The notes beneath the pieces were generated by a model. It was not told the origin of the DNA, ran no database searches, and saw only the letters and a list, made by a program, of their open reading frames with translations. 64,000 bases of DNA from NCBI GenBank assembly GCA_017654935.2, contig CM065684.1:55760617-55824616 (forward strand). Direction: 5' to 3'. Origin of the DNA: Phymorhynchus buccinoides (taxonomy: Eukaryota > Mollusca > Gastropoda > Neogastropoda > Raphitomidae). Shown in pieces: positions 11,146-21,617 of this stretch. Made by a program: the position numbers and the translations under genes. Positions within the stretch are counted from its first letter, which is position 1. Every line of letters starts with the position of its first letter.

Positions 11146-11399
11146 TGGTTCCCCCTCTCACCTCATCAACAAATTTTAAAAAGTTCAAAATCATACTGCC
11201 CGCCTCATCTTCTGCTCTACTATAAGTAAACATGACCATGTAACTCCATAAGTCATAAGTCATAAGTTTCTTTATTGTCCATTGGCATTATACAACGCAC
11301 ATGGAAACTTATCTTCCACCGTGTAAAATAATATGAGATATATGAAAATAAAAATATTAATTAAAGACATGAAACATAAATTTACATTTAAACAGGGTC

Positions 11400-11525
11400 T
11401 AGGACACTAGGGGGCAAGTGTCCGGGGGGCAAAAGTACCAGGGGGCAAGTGACCTGGGGGGAGGCAAATGGACAGGGGGGCAAATACCCGGGGGGGGGGA
11501 AGTCCGGGGGGAGGGGGGGGGGATA
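11400..11525. repeat. G-run motif array (GGGGGCAAGTG type)
   Basis: Repeated short phrases combine a run of five or more G with CAAGTG, CAAATG or AAGTCC and a following CC. A related array using GGGGGTACTTGTCC occurs at 38756-38812 (opposite strand) and 39095-39250. Confidence 0.7.
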
Positions 11526-11967
11526 TGGCCTGATACCATTTAGACAAATAGTTTATTCTCAAACCTCAAACCACACCCAATCATTCATCTGCTCTCCATT
11601 GCTGTGCTCTCTCCACTGGCTCCCTGTTCAGCAAAGAATATCCTACAAGATTGCTTCTCTCTGCTTCAAATCTATCGAGTCCTCCTGCCCTGAATATCTC
11701 ACTGATATGTTGCACCTCTATACTCCATCTCGAGCTCTGCGCTCCTCATCTGACACCCGCCTCTATCGCATCCCTACATGCCCACACTAAAAACTTTGGC
11801 CATCGTTCTTTCGCTTATCAAGCTCCTATCACTTGTAATCAGTTGGCCCACTCTCTCAGACACTCACCTTCTCTGCCCACATTCAACCGCCATCTGAAAA
11901 TTCATCATTTCACAAGTAGCAACTGATCTCTCCTTTCCTGATCTGGTCTGTGCACGCACGCGTACAT

Positions 11968-12346
11968 GTCAAAGTCAAAGTCAAGTCAAAGTCAAAAATA
12001 CTTTATTATCACGTTAGGTGAACTTACAGTGTGGTCTCGTACAAGCACAATACAATCAAAGAAACACAACTAAGGAAAAATGAATGACAAATCATGCTTC
12101 ACAAAAATAGTGAACGTAGTTAGGGTTGATACAAGCGACTATCAATACAATAAGAACTGCCCTCTTTCCCACCATTTCTATTATCGCATTCATTTGTTCA
12201 CCCCCACCCTACCCCAACCCTCCCACCCTCTCCAAGTCACCCAAAGCTTATATTTTGGGTCCCTTCCCGTTCCAAACATTTTCATGCACCTCCCTCTTCT
12301 CTCTCTCTCTCTCTCTCTGTCTCTCTTTCTCTCTCTCTCTCTCTCT

Positions 12347-12443
<97 letters not shown>

Positions 12444-13107
12444 GCACACACATACACACACAGGCATAGATACATACGGACAGACACGCACGCACACACG
12501 TACGCACGCACGCTCACACACATGCACACACACACAGACACACACACTACTGTACAAATTGACCAAATATACCTCTAGGCCTAAGCTAATATATAATTCC
12601 TCATTATTTGGTCTTAGCAGAGATCTTGTTCAGAAGTTCGACTGACTTAGGGACAAAACTAGCTGAGTTTCTAATTGTTCTACAACGAATAGAGCGGAAC
12701 CGTCTATCAGATAGCAATAGTTCATAGCAATGCGATAGAACATGACTTTGATCATTAGCGATCTCCCTGGCTTTTCGAACTACACATTTGTCATACAACA
12801 AGCACAAACTGTCTTGTTTACTACCCACGATCTTGCTACCAACATTCACAATCTTATTCAAAACACCCTTGGTGTTTTACATTCAAGCCACCGTACCAAC
12901 AAATGAACGAAAATGTTATAATAGATTCAAGAAAACAACGATAAAAGCTTTGGAGAAGATCAGTGCTAACATTGAAAGATCTGAGCTTTCTCAGGCAGTA
13001 CATCCTTGTCTGGCATTTCTTGGAAACATGATCAACATGAGAACTAAAAGTAAACTTATTGTCTATGATTGTTCCCAGATACTTGTATTCATCTACCCTT
13101 TCGACCC
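11968..13107 (-). mobile_element. Degenerate non-LTR retrotransposon 3' end
   Basis: Minus-strand translation shows DEYKYLGTIIDNKLTFSSHV, FLESIITFSFICWYGGL and NSASFVPKSVELLN, the same family as 1690-3060, with a frame break near 12862. The 3' side holds a large CT/CA microsatellite and a CAAAGTCAAAGT tail at 11968. Confidence 0.75.
12297..12545. repeat. (CT)n followed by (CA)-rich microsatellite
   Basis: About 145 bases of nearly pure CT (12297-12441), then about 100 bases of CACACG/CACACA. Confidence 0.97.
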
Positions 13108-13144
13108 TGTGTGTGTGAATGTGTGTGTCTCAGTGTGTGTGTGT

Positions 13145-13175
<31 letters not shown>

Positions 13176-13284
13176 GAGGGAGGGGGTGCGTTTTAAATCA
13201 TACATTTATTGTAAACACCTAGGGCATTCATTTGAGTAGGCATATAATCATATAATAAAAAGACAAGTGTGTGTCTCTGTGAAA

Positions 13285-13965
13285 CACAAACCGGGCCTTA
13301 TAGCTCCGCCGTTCCGAATCGCTTCAAGTTTGCTATGAGCCCTAACGGGGCGATGGCGACGGCAACCGAGGCGACCGTGTCATTTGCGCGGTTTAGCAAT
13401 TTATGCGCGAAACGCGTATCCACCGGCCTCTCGGCGCCCGTATCTCCGGTGTTTCTGGACGGATTGCCTTCGAATTTGGAAGGGAGATGACCGGGGACGG
13501 TGACTATCTGTGTGCTGAACCGGAAGCGAATCGATTCATAAACGCGCGCGATAGACGCCGCTTCACCTTTTCACAAATACCTCCGCCGTTTCTTAACCGA
13601 ATCGCTTCAAATTTGCTGTCAGGCTTGCTGTTGCCGGGGCAAAGTCTGGCAGCAAATTTAGAGAGAATCGGGAGAGCGCGTCACTCTCAGAGCAGCGCCA
13701 ACGGGAAACGGGGCCTTATAACTCCGCCTTTTCTTAACCGAATCGCTTCAAATTTGCTGTACTCAGCGTTACCAGTACTTGGCGTTACCGTTACTAGGCG
13801 TTGCCGTTACTAGGGAGAGCGCGTCACTCTCAGAGCAGCGCCAACGGGAAACGGGGCCTTATAACTCCGCCGTTTCTTAACCGAATCGCTTCAAATTTGC
13901 TGTACTCAGCGTTACCAGTTTGGCGTTTCCGTTATTAGGCGTTACCGGTACTCAGCGTTGCGCTA
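13285..13965. repeat. GC-rich block with four imperfect copies of a roughly 45-bp motif
   Basis: The motif TTATAACTCCGCC / TTTCTTAACCGAATCGCTTC / AAATTTGCTG recurs near 13298, 13582, 13716 and 13858. Between copies are GCGTTACCGTTACTAGGCG-like phrases and GAGAGCGCGTCACTCTCAGA (twice). CpG content is far above the surroundings. No protein recognised. Confidence 0.7.
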
Positions 13966-14190
13966 GTGTATAATAATAATCATAATAATATCTGCTTAGA
14001 TCAATTGATGCAGAGAACTTGTATCTTTGATTTAAAACAACACTGATGAAAATAATGATTGAGAAACAAAATTGCAGGCATTCTAAACTATACTAATTTT
14101 CTGATCTAGTACACATCTACACGTTTGCTCACTATCAATTTAGTTGACTACAGTCTTGGTCCAGTTTGTGTCGTGTTAGGTTGTACAGTA

Positions 14191-14404
14191 GGGGAAGACG
14201 GGGTAAAAAGCGCATGGGCGGGTAAGAAGCCCACCCCAATTATCTCATGAAATAAAGAAAATTTCAGTCCAATTTGCCCATGAGACGAATGCTAGACATT
14301 AACGCTCGTCTCATGGGCAAAATGAGACTGAAATTTGCTTCATTTCATGAGATAATTGGGGTGGGCTTCTTACCCGCCCATGCGCTTTTTACCCCGTCTT
14401 CCCC
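14191..14404. mobile_element. Foldback MITE copy 3
   Basis: A 214-base hairpin with GGGGAAGACGGGG termini, flanked by TA (14189-14190 and 14405-14406). Almost identical to copies 1 and 2. Confidence 0.9.
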
Positions 14405-14436
14405 TATGACTGCACAAAATCATGGGTATACTTTAA

Positions 14437-14669
14437 CCCTTTCGCCGCCAGCCATTTTTCAGCCCAAAAAATACAATTAAACTTGTCTGGGTAGAGAAAA
14501 ATCTGCAATATTGGGAATTCCTCTGTGACATGTATAAAATTAGGCCTATCCTTGCCTCCCAAAAGTTTGAAAATAGAGTCTTCGGATAACAGACCCTGGT
14601 TTGATGCCTTTTAGTGACATGGGTGTTAAACCATTGTGGTGCATAAATGTGACATTGGCGGTAAAAGGG
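14437..14669. mobile_element. piggyBac-like MITE, TTAA type
   Basis: Termini CCCTTTCGCCGCCA and TTGGCGGTAAAAGGG after TTAA. Member of a family of about 235-bp copies also at 22793, 30634, 32879 and 40140, with right-arm mirrors. Confidence 0.75.
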
Positions 14670-15302
14670 TAAAAAAATCACAGACAATCAGTTAATTGCT
14701 TGATCGCCTTTGTATTTGGGGAGGTGATTTTTCACTGTCTATGCTCCGCTGATCTTGTAAGAATTATGTGTTTAGTAGCTATGATGACGTCATAATGACG
14801 TCAGCGTGCACGCCCATAAAAAAAATCAGACACTCCTAAATTTGTGCATGCCTCATTACTTTTGTGTTGAATATTTAAATCATTTTTTGCATGTTTGTTT
14901 GAGGGCAAGATGTAAATTAAAAAAAAGCCCATTGTGCGCATACTCTTTTTCCCTCAATGAAAAAAAAAAGTTTCGTTCGTTCATTCATTCTTTTCTTCTC
15001 CCTCTGGGAAACTATATCTATATGTACATAAAATCATTAAGTTTGGAAATGCTAGACGCATCGTAACGACAGAGTTGGCAAACACTAACTAAAAATCTCA
15101 AGTTTAAAGCATTGTAGGCCTACTTTAAAAAAAATCATTTTAGGCGAAATTAAATTACTTATCAGTTCAATGAAACACGTAGGCGAAACACACGTAGGCG
15201 AAACTCGCGTAGGCGAATAGTGGCACACCGCAAATTATGCAGTAAACGAAACTGGTAGGATTTCATCAGATTCATTTCGACAGTGTTATTCATCAGCTTC
15301 TT
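14670..15302. other. Non-coding, no gene recognised
   Basis: AT-rich. Contains three short direct repeats of CGTAGGCGAAA near 15180-15220. Nothing else identified. Confidence 0.45.
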
Positions 15303-15418
15303 GCCTCACATATATCAGTGTTGCAGTAGTTGGACAGACGTACGATGTGTTGAGTCGGGGTCTTTGCTTCTTGGTAGGGGACAGAAAACAAGTGCCATGA
15401 AACGTATTTGCATAGATA

Positions 15419-15851
15419 GGTGAAGACGGGGTAAAAAGCCCATGGGCGGGTAAGAAGCCCATGCCAATTATCTCATGAAATGAAGCAAATTTCAGTCACA
15501 TTTTGCTCATGAGACGAGTGTTAATGTTTAGCATTCGTCTCATGGGTAAATTTGACTGAAAATTTCTTTATTTCATGAGATAATGAGAGACTTAGTGCGA
15601 TTTTTCTCTCGCCAGAGGGCATGACACTCGTGTGGGGCTAATCCTCTCTATATTATTAGTTGGGGATAAAGAAAGAGAGAGAGACAGTGAGTGGTCCTAC
15701 CATCACTCTCTCTCTCACTACGCCCAAGTAACAAAATCGCGTGATATGCCCCTAGTGCATTGACTGCCCTCTGGCGTGAAAAATATCGCCATAGGTTGAC
15801 CATTGGCATTGGCTTCTTACCCGCCCATGGGCTTTTTACCCCGTGTTCCCC
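15419..15851. mobile_element. Foldback MITE copy 4, itself interrupted
   Basis: Termini GGTGAAGACGGGG and CCCCGTGTTCCCC. It lies inside the repeat at 15303-16077 and contains a second small element at about 15585-15806. More diverged than copies 1-3. Confidence 0.85.
15585..15806. mobile_element. Small TIR element nested in foldback MITE copy 4
   Basis: The ends carry imperfect inverted repeats sharing GCGAT, TTTTTC and CGCCAGAGGGCA in mirrored order. A GA-rich core separates them. It interrupts the right arm of the host MITE. Confidence 0.6.
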
Positions 15852-16106
15852 AATGCATGGTTTCATTTATATTGAAAATGAGGAGTTCATAGTAACTATT
15901 TAACGTGTGTCATTATTTAACCATAGTAGATTATAAGCCCTATAATACAATTATAGACCTAATCACATAGTTTTCTGGTTATGCATTGTAATTTATTTAG
16001 CAGAATGCTATGCTAAGCAGAATTCCCTAAAGACTCGAAGAGGTGCGAATAAAATCTCGAAAGCTTGAACACATTGTGGTAATTTTGAAGTGCGCGCGCT
16101 CTCATG

Positions 16107-16139
<33 letters not shown>
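16107..16139. repeat. (GT)n microsatellite
   Basis: About 16 GT units. Confidence 0.95.
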
Positions 16140-16422
16140 TAAAAAGAAGGATGGGATATATTTTATTGCTGTTACCATTATTTTGTTTAAGATATTATTT
16201 TCGTCACACAATAACTAGGCCTATTGTTTTCTTGTATGGGTGTTCTTTTATTTATGTTGTGTTCCCTTTTCTTCTTTTTTCTATTTTCATGAGGACTGGT
16301 TAGTATAAAATTTAAAAAAAGCATCGTTGCTTAATCTATTCTTATCCGCTCATTAAAAGTTAATTCATTCATTCACACACAGACGCAGACAGAGAGGGGG
16401 AGAGAGATTGATTGATTGATTG

Positions 16423-16427
<5 letters not shown>

Positions 16428-16489
<62 letters not shown>
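16428..16489. repeat. (GA)n microsatellite
   Basis: About 30 GA units, preceded by a short (GATT)n. Confidence 0.95.
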
Positions 16490-16490
<1 letters not shown>

Positions 16491-16696
16491 GCGAGCGTGC
16501 GTACACGCCATCGACATACTATTTTTAGTACCTCGATGGTACACACGTATGTTATGGCGAGATAACTCTCATGATTTGTTTTAGATTGAGATTTGAGAGT
16601 TGTGAACCTTATCTCCCTTACAAAATAAGAATAGTGTTATGATAAATAAGTACCTGTCATTAAATATCTACCTCTCGCATGAGAACTGTACCCATC

Positions 16697-16743
16697 TAAC
16701 CCTAACCCTATCCCTAACCCTAACCCTAACCCTATCCCTAACC
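16697..16743. repeat. Short interstitial telomeric repeat upstream of CDIN1
   Basis: About seven CCCTAA/CCCTAT units, about 300 bases upstream of the CDIN1 ATG. Same variant pattern as 962-1168. Confidence 0.85.
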
Positions 16744-16865
16744 ACGGAAAGAACAAAAAAATAGAGCAGGAGGGTGTAAATCTACATATTTGCCGATAAA
16801 TCGATGTACAAGTCCATAAATCCATAATCCGTAAAATTCACAATGGCTGACAAACAAACGATTCT

Positions 16866-17046
16866 GATTGGCTACGCTAGGACTACTTCTAATGCGCATG
16901 CGCAGAGGTAAATATTTAATAGGACTACTTATTCATTATGACACCGTCTTCCGGCAAATTTGAACTTTTCTTTTCGCCATTTGGGAAGCACGAGGTTACT
17001 GACTTGGGCTTAGCACAGTAGTAAACAAAAAAGAAACCCTTTCAAA
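16866..17046 (+). promoter_or_regulatory. CDIN1: Likely CDIN1 core promoter and 5'UTR
   Basis: Directly upstream of the CDIN1 ATG lie an inverted CCAAT box (ATTGG, 16867), a TGCGCATGCGCA palindrome matching the NRF1 consensus (16893-16904), an ETS-type CTTCCGG (16948-16954) and a YY1-like CGCCATTTG (about 16975). There is no TATA box. The combination is typical of TATA-less housekeeping promoters. The motifs are seen; their function is inferred. Confidence 0.55.
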
Positions 17047-17144
17047 ATGAAATATTCGGAATACAAACAACTTAACAAAATCGTCCGCAATTGCACATCA
17101 AGACGAGATCTTCGCAAAACTGCAGAGGCAAATGGTTTTGGACA
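17047..17144 (+). CDS. CDIN1: CDIN1 exon 1 (codons 1-32 plus 2 nt)
   Basis: It starts at ATG 17047 (AAAATGAAA context) and ends at GGACA before GTAAGT. It encodes MKYSEYKQLN and later RRDLRKTAEANG, matching the start of human CDIN1 in length and pattern. The split codon CA+T (His33) is completed by exon 2, 9.1 kb away. Exon 1 has no copy in the inverted arm. Confidence 0.85.
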
Positions 17145-20100
17145 GTAAGTAGCCTAAAACCCCGCCTAAAACTTAAAAGTAGTAAACTAAAACTTAGTAA
17201 AAGGTTTTACTTGTCTTTAGTGACAGTCTTTGTTCGTTTTTTGTTTTTTATCGCACGTGGCTATTTTGTTTGTGTGATTTTTACCAGCCGCGGCGGAGCA
17301 GGTGTAATACTAACATTAGAAAAAAATGTTTTCAGTAACACTAACAGTTGTAGCATCAACCAATAATTTTTGGAAAGTGAAAAAACCCAAAACATAATTG
17401 TGCCAAATGGTTGCTTGTGATGTGTAGTTGTGGATACAAGTTTAATTTTGATTTTAGAGTCATTCTTGCATTTTTTATGACCTTTTGAAAAAAATCAATA
17501 AGGACGTTCTTTTACTGTATTTTCAAAAAAACACGTCAACCCGCGGGCAGACAACAACAAACGCAAAATTATCCATGCAAATTTGGAGCAATGTGTGACT
17601 TAACCTATTCTTGGAACTAATTAACTTTTTATTTCAATCAGCTATGTTACTTAAAAAATAAAACAAATTTACTTCAAAATGTTCATTAAAATACTGTCAA
17701 GGGAGATAATAAGGGGGAAAAACATTTGTCTTCACCACTTGAAGACAGCCTTTTGAGAGTTATTAGTTAATAATTAGCCTTTCCAACTGCATAGATCTAT
17801 TTGTCCTGTACACACATACACACACACATGACACACACAGTGACATACACACACACACACACAGTGACACACACACACACACAAATAAAAAGCCATTGAC
17901 CTTGCAAGCAAACAAGCAAACAAAAAGCCCACTTGAACAACATAATAAGTAGATGTGTGTTTCACGAACATCTCTTAAACTCTTTACTTGTGTATCCCTA
18001 AACTCAAAACTGTACAGGGCCTCATAAAATCAAAAACAACACAGAGCAGGACTGTGGGACAGGCCCAGGGCCACTCCCGCCAGTTATGTTAATATTTTGC
18101 GCCATGATTCCCTTGATGATTTGACCAGTATAGCGCAATAAAAACGTTCAAGAGCCATGAACAATGTTTTGTAAATGGTACAGTCAATATAAATCTAAAG
18201 AAAACTAATAAAAATCGATAAAAACCTGCCTGGCTCATGATTTTGTGCAGAAGTTTCAGTAAACACGCTTACCGGAAGTGCGCGAAAGACGTCTTCTAAG
18301 CGCAAAATTATGGGGTCAGATAGGTCAATTTGTTTTGTCTATTTAATACCAAAATGAACAATTTTCTACATGACCTGCTTCATTTTTGGAAATGTTTTAA
18401 GGTTAAAATCATTAAATTCAACCTAAACTATACTAAAAATTTTAGTAAAAACAGTATCTTGACCCGGAGACTTATTTATAAATTGGAAAAAACAACAACT
18501 GACGAACTAAACATTCAAGAAAAAATGGCACCTGCATCAGGCCTCACTAATTTTAGGATTCTCCGACAATTTGATGTGTCCTCGATCTTCACTGGTCATT
18601 TTTTTACCATCCGGGTCGTCAGTAAGCTCTCAATGTTAGCAGGAAAATGATAGGTAAAACGCCCAATTTCTCTGACGGACTGAAGGATAACTCTAGGCAA
18701 AAACACGTTCGATAACTCTTGCAGTTGGGCCTTGCTAACAGTTGCTAACATGTGGAATGAATTTCCTTTTGAGTTAAAATGTGCACCAAATAGTATTTGA
18801 AATACTAACAGGTCAGATCTTCAGGGCAGCCAGGCCTCGCGGCCTCTTGATGTGCCCTATATTTTGATTGTTTGTTATTGTGGCTTTGTTCATCAATCAG
18901 ATTGGCATAGCTGTGGCGCTTTTTGAACTAACATTGTCTTAATCATAATTGTATTTAAATAGAATTTAAAATACATTAATTTTGGGGTCACTATCTAGGA
19001 GGTTTTTGAAATGGTTAATGTTGGAAGCAAGTTTAGTTTGTGCAGGGAGATTGTTCCAGTGCTGAGTGACTCTATTAGAAAAAAAGTTTTTCCTCATATT
19101 AGTTCTACTTCTAGTTCTACTGTATTGGGTTATAGCGTGATGAAGTTGGCTGCCTAAGGCGAAGAAGAAGAAGAAGAAGATCACTGTTACGGGTTCTCAA
19201 TTGGTTAGACAATTGAAACAAATGTTTGTTAGTTTTGTCTGGGTTATTAAAATTTTTATATACAATACATTTATAACATAACAAAGTAGCAACTAACATC
19301 TTCAAAAATCGTCTTGATGAATTTCCAAAATTTGTTAGTATATAATTTAGAAGCTTTGAGTTTGATTACTTTATTTTCATAGGAACATTTTTTTTAACCG
19401 TACAAAGCTTGACCAAAACAATACCTGCCAATGTTTAATTAAAATGATGGGACTCCTAAAAAGCTTCACGGCTTGTTTTGTCCCTACTTACTACTACAGA
19501 CAAACCCCTATTTTACGACCCTCAGTTAAGCGACCACCTCTCATTTGAGACCGGATTTGTTGGCGCAGATGCATTTTACTATATATAGACGACCTCTCTT
19601 AAACGACTTCCTCTAAAACGCGACTTACGACCGCCATTTTGTTGGTTTTTACAACTGTTGCTGTCGTCTGCATAGACTTCAAGCAAAGGGAAACAACCAC
19701 GGTCAAGGGCCTGAAAGCGGAGTTGCTTCCTTTGTTGTAGAAAAGATGGCGGAGAGCGTAGGAAAAGCACGAAAACCACTGACTTTGAACAAGAAAACCA
19801 CTGACTTTGGACGAGAGTGGAGGTGATTAAAAGAAGTCGGCAAAGTGAAACTGTAATATCGATTGCCCAATCCTATGGAGTTGGAAAGACCCAAATCCAG
19901 TTTTAATATGTCATTGTATGTGTGCATGAAGAAGAGAGTATGAACTGTGCTGAACTTTTTCTTTCTACGGCTGCCAGTGAAAACCTCCGTCATACGACCC
20001 CTCCAATTTACGACCGATTTTTCCGGACATTTTGGAAGTCTTAAAATAGAGGTTTGTCTGTACTACTACTGAGTACTACTAAAGGAGGGACCCTCCTACT

Positions 20101-21586
20101 AGTCCTTATCCTGAAAATGTTCAATGGCATAGATAATATAAATATTTCAATTGATTCCATCTTTTGTGTTTCACATGTTACTAACACCAGACATTCTGAG
20201 AGTAAAATTTATATTAAGTATTGTAGAAGTAATAAAACTAAGATTTTTTTCTTAGGCCAAAAACTAATATAGTTGTGGTTAAGGTAACAACTAACATGGC
20301 CCCAAAAAATAAGATAGGACCTAACTTTTTTTTTTTTTAAGGTCAAATTTGACAAAACACAAGATCTCACTCTCTCACTCACTCTTACTCTCTTGGGGTG
20401 TGTGTGTGTACATATTATAGGCCTACATGGTGTGTGTCATGAAAATCTTTGTAGTAATTTAAAGTAAACAACCCAAAGAAATAAAACTTTCTCAACAAAA
20501 TTGTAAGTTCTTCACTTCCAGTTCCAGGTCTTTGAGATCTGGATCTGGATTCATTACCTTGTATGAGCCTAAGAAGGCTATATATATATGCACAACGGAT
20601 TTGGAGAGCGCATTTGGAGTTAAAATTTGATGCCTTGATGGTAATGACACATAGAATTTGAAATTGATGTCTTGATGTTAATGACATTAATTTGATTAAG
20701 GCTTTACAATTTTCTGTCTTTATCACAATATCAGTTGATGGTAATAATACAAGAAAATTAAAATTTCTGTCTTGCCGAGTGGTGTTAAAAACTCTAGTTC
20801 GAAAGGTTCAGCTAAGATAGGTGAACCACTTCGGCAAGTGATAATGTTTTCCTTTCCTACATGAATGTCCCGGAAAACATCCACGAGCGTGTAAGATGCT
20901 TTAAAACTATGAAAGTGCTGATTACCCTCATATTTTCAGAAATATGAGCGTATTGTTTATCATTTAACATGAAATTTGCACCTAATACTAGTAATACATT
21001 CACATAGCTGCCCACCATCGCTTTTTCTCCAGGATGTTTCCGTTTTGTGCCTGCGATTCTGCTTTTCCGATTTAAAGAACAAATTCCGTAAACCACCCCA
21101 CCCCCCCCCCCCCCCCAAAAAGCGCTTAAAATCGAGTTGTCGCCGTGGGTGCAGGTTTTTAATGGCGATCCATCTTTTCCAACCCAGAAACCATATTCTG
21201 CGCATGCGTAAAAACTTTCTCTTCTTGCCAAGATGGTGTCAAAGAAAATCGCACAGTCGAAAAATCGGGCTTACCAGAAGTTGGTTCCCCAATATAAGAA
21301 GAATTTTCTGTATATTTACGAGTCTTCACAAGGCAAAAATAAAAGTTATGCCTTCTGCACAGTATGTCGGAGTGATTTCAAAATTTCGCACAGGGATCAA
21401 AGTGACATCACCCAGCCCGAGTAGACGTGCAAGCGTAAGAAGAATAAGAAAGTAGAAGTCTCCCGCTGTGAAGAAGACGCCTTCCATAGCGTCATGTTTC
21501 TCTTCCAAAACGGACAACAGTTCAATCAATGTAGAGGTAGGCATATATTTTGAAAGAGTTTTTGTTTATTGAAAAGAAACGCCACA

Positions 21587-21617
<31 letters not shown>

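Larger units (their letters stand above)
10110..11935 (+). mobile_element. CR1/L2-like LINE 3' fragment containing a minisatellite and an insert
   Basis: Plus-strand RT tail: TKAFVCAFVVSCLDYRNALL around the minisatellite, then SLHWLPVQQRISYKIASLCF, YTPSRALRSSSDTRL and a frame-shifted remainder to 11926. The 47-bp tandem array (10150-11145) and an unrelated insert (about 11247-11575) break it. The insert begins with ATAAGTCATAAGTC, a LINE/SINE-type tail on the minus strand. Confidence 0.75.
15303..16077. repeat. Dispersed repeat, second copy, hosting foldback MITE copy 4
   Basis: Matches 8386-8717 on both sides of the MITE at 15419-15851, so the uninterrupted copy serves as an empty site. Element class not recognised; the CAGTAGTTGG start is hAT-like but no second terminus is visible. 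Confidence 0.75.

Noticed and set aside
12080..12578. Open frames rich in Ser/Leu or Arg/Glu
   Set aside because: They translate the (CT)n and (CA)n microsatellite.
21233..21424. Alternative first exon of CDIN1
   Set aside because: It encodes a BED/TTF finger of transposon type, its donor phase is not needed, and exon 1 at 17047 joins exon 2 in phase with CDIN1-like sequence.
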